The notes beneath the pieces are model-generated. The model did no database searches, was not told where the DNA came from, and worked only from the letters and a program-made list of their open reading frames with translations. The position numbers were made by a program, and so were the translations under genes. 10,453 nucleotides of DNA. Source: an uncultured Bacillota bacterium (lineage in GTDB: Bacteria; Bacillota; Clostridia; Peptostreptococcales; Anaerovoracaceae). The stretch covers positions 1 to 10,453 of the forward strand of contig CABQMM010000019.1 of the NCBI GenBank assembly GCA_902465215.1, given 5' to 3'. Of this stretch, positions 6,875 to 10,453 are shown one piece after another (position 1 is the first letter of the stretch; the number at the start of each line of letters is the position of its first letter).

Positions 6875-9800
6875 ATGAATAAATATAGATTAAATATTAA
6901 CGGCAAAGAAGTTACAGGTTTTGCCGGCCAGACTATTCTTGAAGTTGCCAGAGAAAATGATATTTTCATTCCAACTCTTTGCTACGATGAAAGAACTAAA
7001 ATTTACGGTTCCTGCGGTCTCTGTATGTGCGAAGTAGACGGAAATCCGAAGCTTTGCAAAGCATGTGCAACAGAAATCGCACCCGGAATGATTGTTAACA
7101 CAAATACAGACAGAGTCATCGAATCCAGAAAGACAAACCTTGAACTTCTGCTTTCCAACCACACAGGTGACTGCAGACCTCCATGCGTACTCGCATGCCC
7201 TGCAAAGACAGACTGCCAGGGTTATGTTGGATTAATCGCAAACGGTGAATTCGAAGCTGCGCTTGAACTGGTTAAGGATAAAATTCCTCTGCCTGCAGCA
7301 CTCGGAAGAGTATGTCCTCATCCATGCGAAGAAGCATGCAGAAGAGGTCTTGTTGACGAACCGATTTCCATCCAGCAGTTAAAGAGATTCGTTGCTGATC
7401 AGGATCTTGACGGCGAAAGATTCGTGCCTGAATGTGAAGAAGACACAGGTAAGAGCGTTGCTATCATCGGCGGCGGCCCTATGGGATTATCCGCAGCTTA
7501 CTTCCTGAGACAGATGGGTCACAGAGTAACCATCTTCGAAGCAATGCCTAAGGCAGGCGGTATGCTCAGATACGGCATTCCGGAATACAGACTTCCGAAG
7601 GCTGTTTTAGATGAAGAAATCGCTACAATCGAAATGATGGGCGTTGAAATCATCACAAATACAAAGATTGGCGAAGACATTCCGTTCGAAACAATCAAAG
7701 CGGACTTCGACGCAGTACTCCTTGGCATCGGCGCATGGGTTTCCACAGGCGTTGGCTGCAAGGGTGAAGATGCAGAAGGCGTTATCGGCGGTATCGACTT
7801 CTTAAGAAAAGTTGTCAGAAACGAAGAAATCGGCATGGGCGAAAGAGTTGCAATCGTCGGTGGTGGTAACACTGCAATGGACGCTTGCAGAACAGCTGTA
7901 AGACTCGGTGCGAAAGAAGTTTACAACATCTACAGAAGAACAAAAGATGAAATGCCTGCTGATATGGTAGAAATCGAAGAAGCAGAAGAAGAAGGCGTAA
8001 TCTTCAAGAACTTAACGAACCCAATCGAAGTTGTAAAAGACGAAAACGGTCATGTTAAGGAAGTTGTTCTTCAGGTTATGGAACTCGGCGAACCGGATGC
8101 TTCCGGCAGAAGAAAACCGATTCCGGTTGAAGGAAAGACAGAAACTCTTGCAATCGATACCATGATCCTTGCTATCGGTCAGGCAGTAGATGCTTCCATC
8201 TTCGACTGTGACAAGACAAGAAAGAACGCAATCGCTTACGATCCGGATACATTCATGACAAGCATTCCGGGCGTATTCGCAGGCGGTGACTGCGGTAACG
8301 ATAAGATTTCCATCGCTGTTGAAGCAATCGCAGATGCTCGCAAGGTATCCGACATTATCGACGCTTACCTTGACGGTGAAGAAATCAAATATGAAAAACC
8401 TTTCTTCGTAGAAAGAGACGATATCACAGAAAAGACTTTCGAAGACAGAGAAAGACTTTGCAGACCGACTCTTCCTCAGCTCAGCGCAGAAGAAAGAAAA
8501 GACAACTTCAGCGAAGTTATTCCTTACGCATACACAGAAGAACAGGCTGTTGCAGAAGCTTCCAGATGTCTGGAATGTGGATGCCACGACTACTTCGAAT
8601 GTAAGCTGATTGATTTTGCAAACCAGTACGATGTACATCCTGAAAGATTCGCAGGCGACAAGAATACAATTGAATTCGAAGATGCTCATCCGTTCATCGT
8701 AAGAGATCCGAACAAGTGTATCCTTTGCGGACTTTGCGTAAGAGTCTGTGACGAAGTTATGGGTGTTGGGGCTTTAGGCCTTGTACACAGAGGTTTCGAC
8801 ACAGTTGTTAAGCCGAACATGGAAAAACCGCTCATCGAATCCGGATGTATCTCCTGCGGACAGTGCGTAAGCGTATGTCCTACAGGCGCTCTTCAGGAAA
8901 AGACTTCCATGATCAAAGAAACTCCGCTTGCTGCTGACATTACAGAAACGACTTGCTCGTACTGCTCCGTTGGCTGCTCGCTGAAGCTTGAATCCTACGG
9001 CGATCTCTTAATCAAGGCTAACCCGGATAAGGACGGCGTTGTAAACAAAGGTCTCATCTGCGGTAAGGGTAAATGGGGATTTGACTGCTCCGTACTCGAA
9101 GGCAAGATTGAAGATCCGCTTGTAAAGGAAGACGGAAGATTCAGAGAAGCTGATTACCACGAAGCAACGGTTCTCATCGCTAAGAGAATGCAGACAATCG
9201 GTGCGAAATACGGTAAAGACGCAATCGCAGTTGCAATTTCCGACAGATATACAAACGAAGAAGCTTATGCTATGAAGAGAATGGCAGAAGTTATGGGCGC
9301 AAAAGTTCTCTGCATGAACAACAGAGCAAACGGACTTGCTGAAGTTCTTGGCTTTGATGCTTCTCCGAACACAATCGATGAACTTCTTTCCACAAACGTA
9401 ATCTTAAGAGTTGGCTTTGAAGACAATGACTCCAGAGTTATTTCCTTAAAGATGAAGCAGGCTGCAGAAGCAGGCGCTAACGTAATTAACCTCTGCAACG
9501 GTGAAAACGACCTTGGATTCCTTAAGGAAATCGCTAAGGCTATCATCGACAGCGGCAAGGCTAAGAAGGTTGAAGGATATGACGAATTCGCAGCATCCGT
9601 TGCAAATGTTAAGGTTTCCGACGAAGCTAAGGCTATCGCAGATACATACCTTGCAGCGAAGAAGGCAATGATCGTTTACCAGCAGAACTTCCTGACGGTT
9701 GACGGCGCGAAACTTGTCGGCGACATCGCAATGCTTTCCGGACACATCGGATCACCTAGAAACGGTATCCTTATGGTTAAGCCTAAGAACAACTCTCAGG

Positions 9801-10336
9801 GTCTCATCGACATGGGAATCACTGCAGGCAGGGAAGCACTGGAAGGCGTTAAGGCTCTCGTAGTATTCGGCGAAAACGCTGACATCGATACGACAGGACT
9901 TGAATTCCTTGCAGTATGCGATACGCATATGACAGAACTTGCTGAAAAGGCTAACGTAGTAATCCCTGGAACAGGATTTGCGAGTGCTGACGGTACTTAT
10001 ACAAATACCGAAAGAAGATTACAGCCGGTAACAGCTGCAATCGACGAAGATATTCTCTTCACGAACTGGGAAGTTGCAGCAGAAGTTGCAAGCGTATTCG
10101 AAGTTGAATTCGGATGGGATACAGAAGAAGACATTTCCGTTGAAATGTGCGACACAGTTCCTGCTTACAAGTATGCGGAAGTCGGCGAAATTCTCGGCGG
10201 CGCATTAGCTCCGACAGACGAAGCAAGACTTGCAGTTGTAGGCGACGGCGCAGTTATTGATGCTCTTCCATGCACAGACAGCTTAATGCAGGACATCATG
10301 GACAGACTTCCAAAGGCTGCAAACCCGACAGCATAA
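6875..10336 (+). CDS. stnC: NuoG-GltD fusion oxidoreductase (2Fe-2S, FAD/NADPH, 4Fe-4S, degenerate molybdopterin-like domain), probable StnC
   Basis: This 1153-residue protein joins several redox modules. Residues 1-80 are a NuoG-type [2Fe-2S] domain (Cys36, Cys47, Cys50, and Cys61 or Cys64). Residues 100-155 carry GltD/NfnB-type cysteines (100, 104, 108, 114; 147, 151, 155). Residues 190-500 are a GltD-like flavoprotein with FAD motif VAIIGGGPMGLSAAY (195-209), NADPH motif VAIVGGGNTAMD (325-336) followed by IYRRTKDEMPA (352-362), and GVFAGGDC (466-473). Paired [4Fe-4S] motifs follow (Cys615-625 and Cys658-668), then a molybdopterin-oxidoreductase Fe4S4 motif (Cys694, 697, 701, 729). The remainder resembles the middle of formate dehydrogenase/NuoG, including DGTYTNTERR (1039-1048), but shows no catalytic Cys or selenocysteine and ends before the last cofactor-binding domain. 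A NuoG-like plus a GltD-like NADPH domain is the published StnC architecture, so the likely role is NADP+ reduction coupled to NADH and reduced ferredoxin. Common automatic names would be formate dehydrogenase alpha or NuoG; both mislead. Confidence 0.87.
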   Translation: MNKYRLNINGKEVTGFAGQTILEVARENDIFIPTLCYDERTKIYGSCGLCMCEVDGNPKLCKACATEIAPGMIVNTNTDRVIESRKTNLELLLSNHTGDCRPPCVLACPAKTDCQGYVGLIANGEFEAALELVKDKIPLPAALGRVCPHPCEEACRRGLVDEPISIQQLKRFVADQDLDGERFVPECEEDTGKSVAIIGGGPMGLSAAYFLRQMGHRVTIFEAMPKAGGMLRYGIPEYRLPKAVLDEEIATIEMMGVEIITNTKIGEDIPFETIKADFDAVLLGIGAWVSTGVGCKGEDAEGVIGGIDFLRKVVRNEEIGMGERVAIVGGGNTAMDACRTAVRLGAKEVYNIYRRTKDEMPADMVEIEEAEEEGVIFKNLTNPIEVVKDENGHVKEVVLQVMELGEPDASGRRKPIPVEGKTETLAIDTMILAIGQAVDASIFDCDKTRKNAIAYDPDTFMTSIPGVFAGGDCGNDKISIAVEAIADARKVSDIIDAYLDGEEIKYEKPFFVERDDITEKTFEDRERLCRPTLPQLSAEERKDNFSEVIPYAYTEEQAVAEASRCLECGCHDYFECKLIDFANQYDVHPERFAGDKNTIEFEDAHPFIVRDPNKCILCGLCVRVCDEVMGVGALGLVHRGFDTVVKPNMEKPLIESGCISCGQCVSVCPTGALQEKTSMIKETPLAADITETTCSYCSVGCSLKLESYGDLLIKANPDKDGVVNKGLICGKGKWGFDCSVLEGKIEDPLVKEDGRFREADYHEATVLIAKRMQTIGAKYGKDAIAVAISDRYTNEEAYAMKRMAEVMGAKVLCMNNRANGLAEVLGFDASPNTIDELLSTNVILRVGFEDNDSRVISLKMKQAAEAGANVINLCNGENDLGFLKEIAKAIIDSGKAKKVEGYDEFAASVANVKVSDEAKAIADTYLAAKKAMIVYQQNFLTVDGAKLVGDIAMLSGHIGSPRNGILMVKPKNNSQGLIDMGITAGREALEGVKALVVFGENADIDTTGLEFLAVCDTHMTELAEKANVVIPGTGFASADGTYTNTERRLQPVTAAIDEDILFTNWEVAAEVASVFEVEFGWDTEEDISVEMCDTVPAYKYAEVGEILGGALAPTDEARLAVVGDGAVIDALPCTDSLMQDIMDRLPKAANPTA

Positions 10337-10358
10337 ACAATTTTATAAAAGATAATAT

Positions 10359-10389
10359 AAAAGGGCTCTTCTTTTGAGGAGCTCTTTTT
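10359..10389 (+). terminator. Strong intrinsic terminator of the stnABC-like operon
   Basis: Bases 10359-10371 pair with 10376-10388 in a 13-bp stem (two G-U wobbles) closed by a TTTT loop, running into a T-run (10385-10389). It starts 22 bases after the stop codon of the last gene. The A-run on the 5' side means it could also work for a convergent transcript from the right. Confidence 0.9.
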
Positions 10390-10426
10390 ATCTGTTGAAA
10401 TTTCAATATTTTGATTGAATTATACC

Positions 10427-10448
10427 ATCTAAATCTTTAGGTTTAGAT
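10427..10448. repeat. Short inverted repeat in the AT-rich right edge
   Basis: ATCTAAA (10427-10433) and TTTAGAT (10442-10448) are perfect 7-base inverted arms around an 8-base centre. The AT-rich flanks (10391-10453) contain no gene. It could be an operator or leader hairpin of a gene beyond the window, but the edge prevents a decision. Confidence 0.3.
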
Positions 10449-10453
10449 ATAAA

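Noticed and set aside
8012..8689. 225-codon open frame on the - strand
   Set aside because: It lies wholly inside the long + strand fusion gene, has no ribosome binding site or recognisable domain, and its Phe/Ser/Val-rich translation is what the biased GAA/AAG/AGA codons give when read in reverse.
6875..10336. Active formate dehydrogenase alpha subunit
   Set aside because: No selenocysteine TGA or catalytic Cys-His motif is present, the final cofactor-binding domain is missing, and a GltD-like NADPH module is present instead.
4579..10336. Bifurcating [FeFe] hydrogenase HydABC or complex I fragment
   Set aside because: The HydBC-like subunits fit, but the third gene lacks H-cluster cysteine motifs; no membrane subunits of complex I are present.
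6875..10336. Fusion created by assembly error or frameshift
   Set aside because: The reading frame is uninterrupted with uniform codon use through all domain joints, and the NuoG-like plus GltD-like combination is known in StnC.
10395..10426. Promoter (TTGAAA ... TATACC) at the right edge
   Set aside because: The spacing is 20 bases and the -10 match is poor; AT-rich sequence gives such hits by chance and no downstream gene is visible.

Overview
The window looks like chromosomal DNA from an anaerobic, low-to-moderate G+C Firmicute (Clostridia). Strong AGGAGG-type ribosome binding sites, the mltG-trmR-trhP gene order (compare yrrL-yrrM-yrrO of Bacillus subtilis) and an oxygen-sensitive flavin/iron-sulfur complex all point that way. 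I cannot name a genus. Every supported gene lies on the + strand, and there is no gene-free stretch longer than about 120 bases.

Layout. Bases 1-468 hold the 3' part of efp (elongation factor P), and the first codon in the window matches the post-translationally modified lysine. A GC-rich hairpin follows. Bases 565-4517 form a tight four-gene operon: mltG (membrane-anchored murein endolytic transglycosylase), trmR (tRNA wobble-uridine O-methyltransferase), trhP (U32-family prephenate-dependent tRNA hydroxylase) and a soluble CorC/YbeX-like CBS-pair protein. Gene boundaries there are 11, 2 and -11 bases. After a short AT-rich gap with a plausible promoter and a small palindrome, bases 4579-10336 hold a three-gene redox operon closed by a strong intrinsic terminator. 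The last ~60 bases are AT-rich with one inverted repeat and no gene.

How the genes work together. TrmR and TrhP would together make 5-methoxyuridine at tRNA position 34; with EF-P upstream, the left half is rich in translation functions. The right half encodes a NuoE/HydC-like [2Fe-2S] subunit, a NuoF/HydB-like FMN/NADH subunit with extra ferredoxin domains, and a 1153-residue protein. That last protein joins a NuoG-like N-terminal [2Fe-2S] domain, a GltD/NfnB-like FAD-NADPH module, paired [4Fe-4S] clusters and a shortened molybdopterin-oxidoreductase-like domain without a catalytic Cys/Sec motif. This matches the StnABC (Sporomusa-type Nfn) ferredoxin-dependent NADH:NADP+ transhydrogenase, a family known from biochemistry and cryo-EM. 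It is therefore the most exciting system here, but probably not a wholly undescribed one. The open points are the degenerate C-terminal domain, the fusion joint and unusual cysteine patterns.
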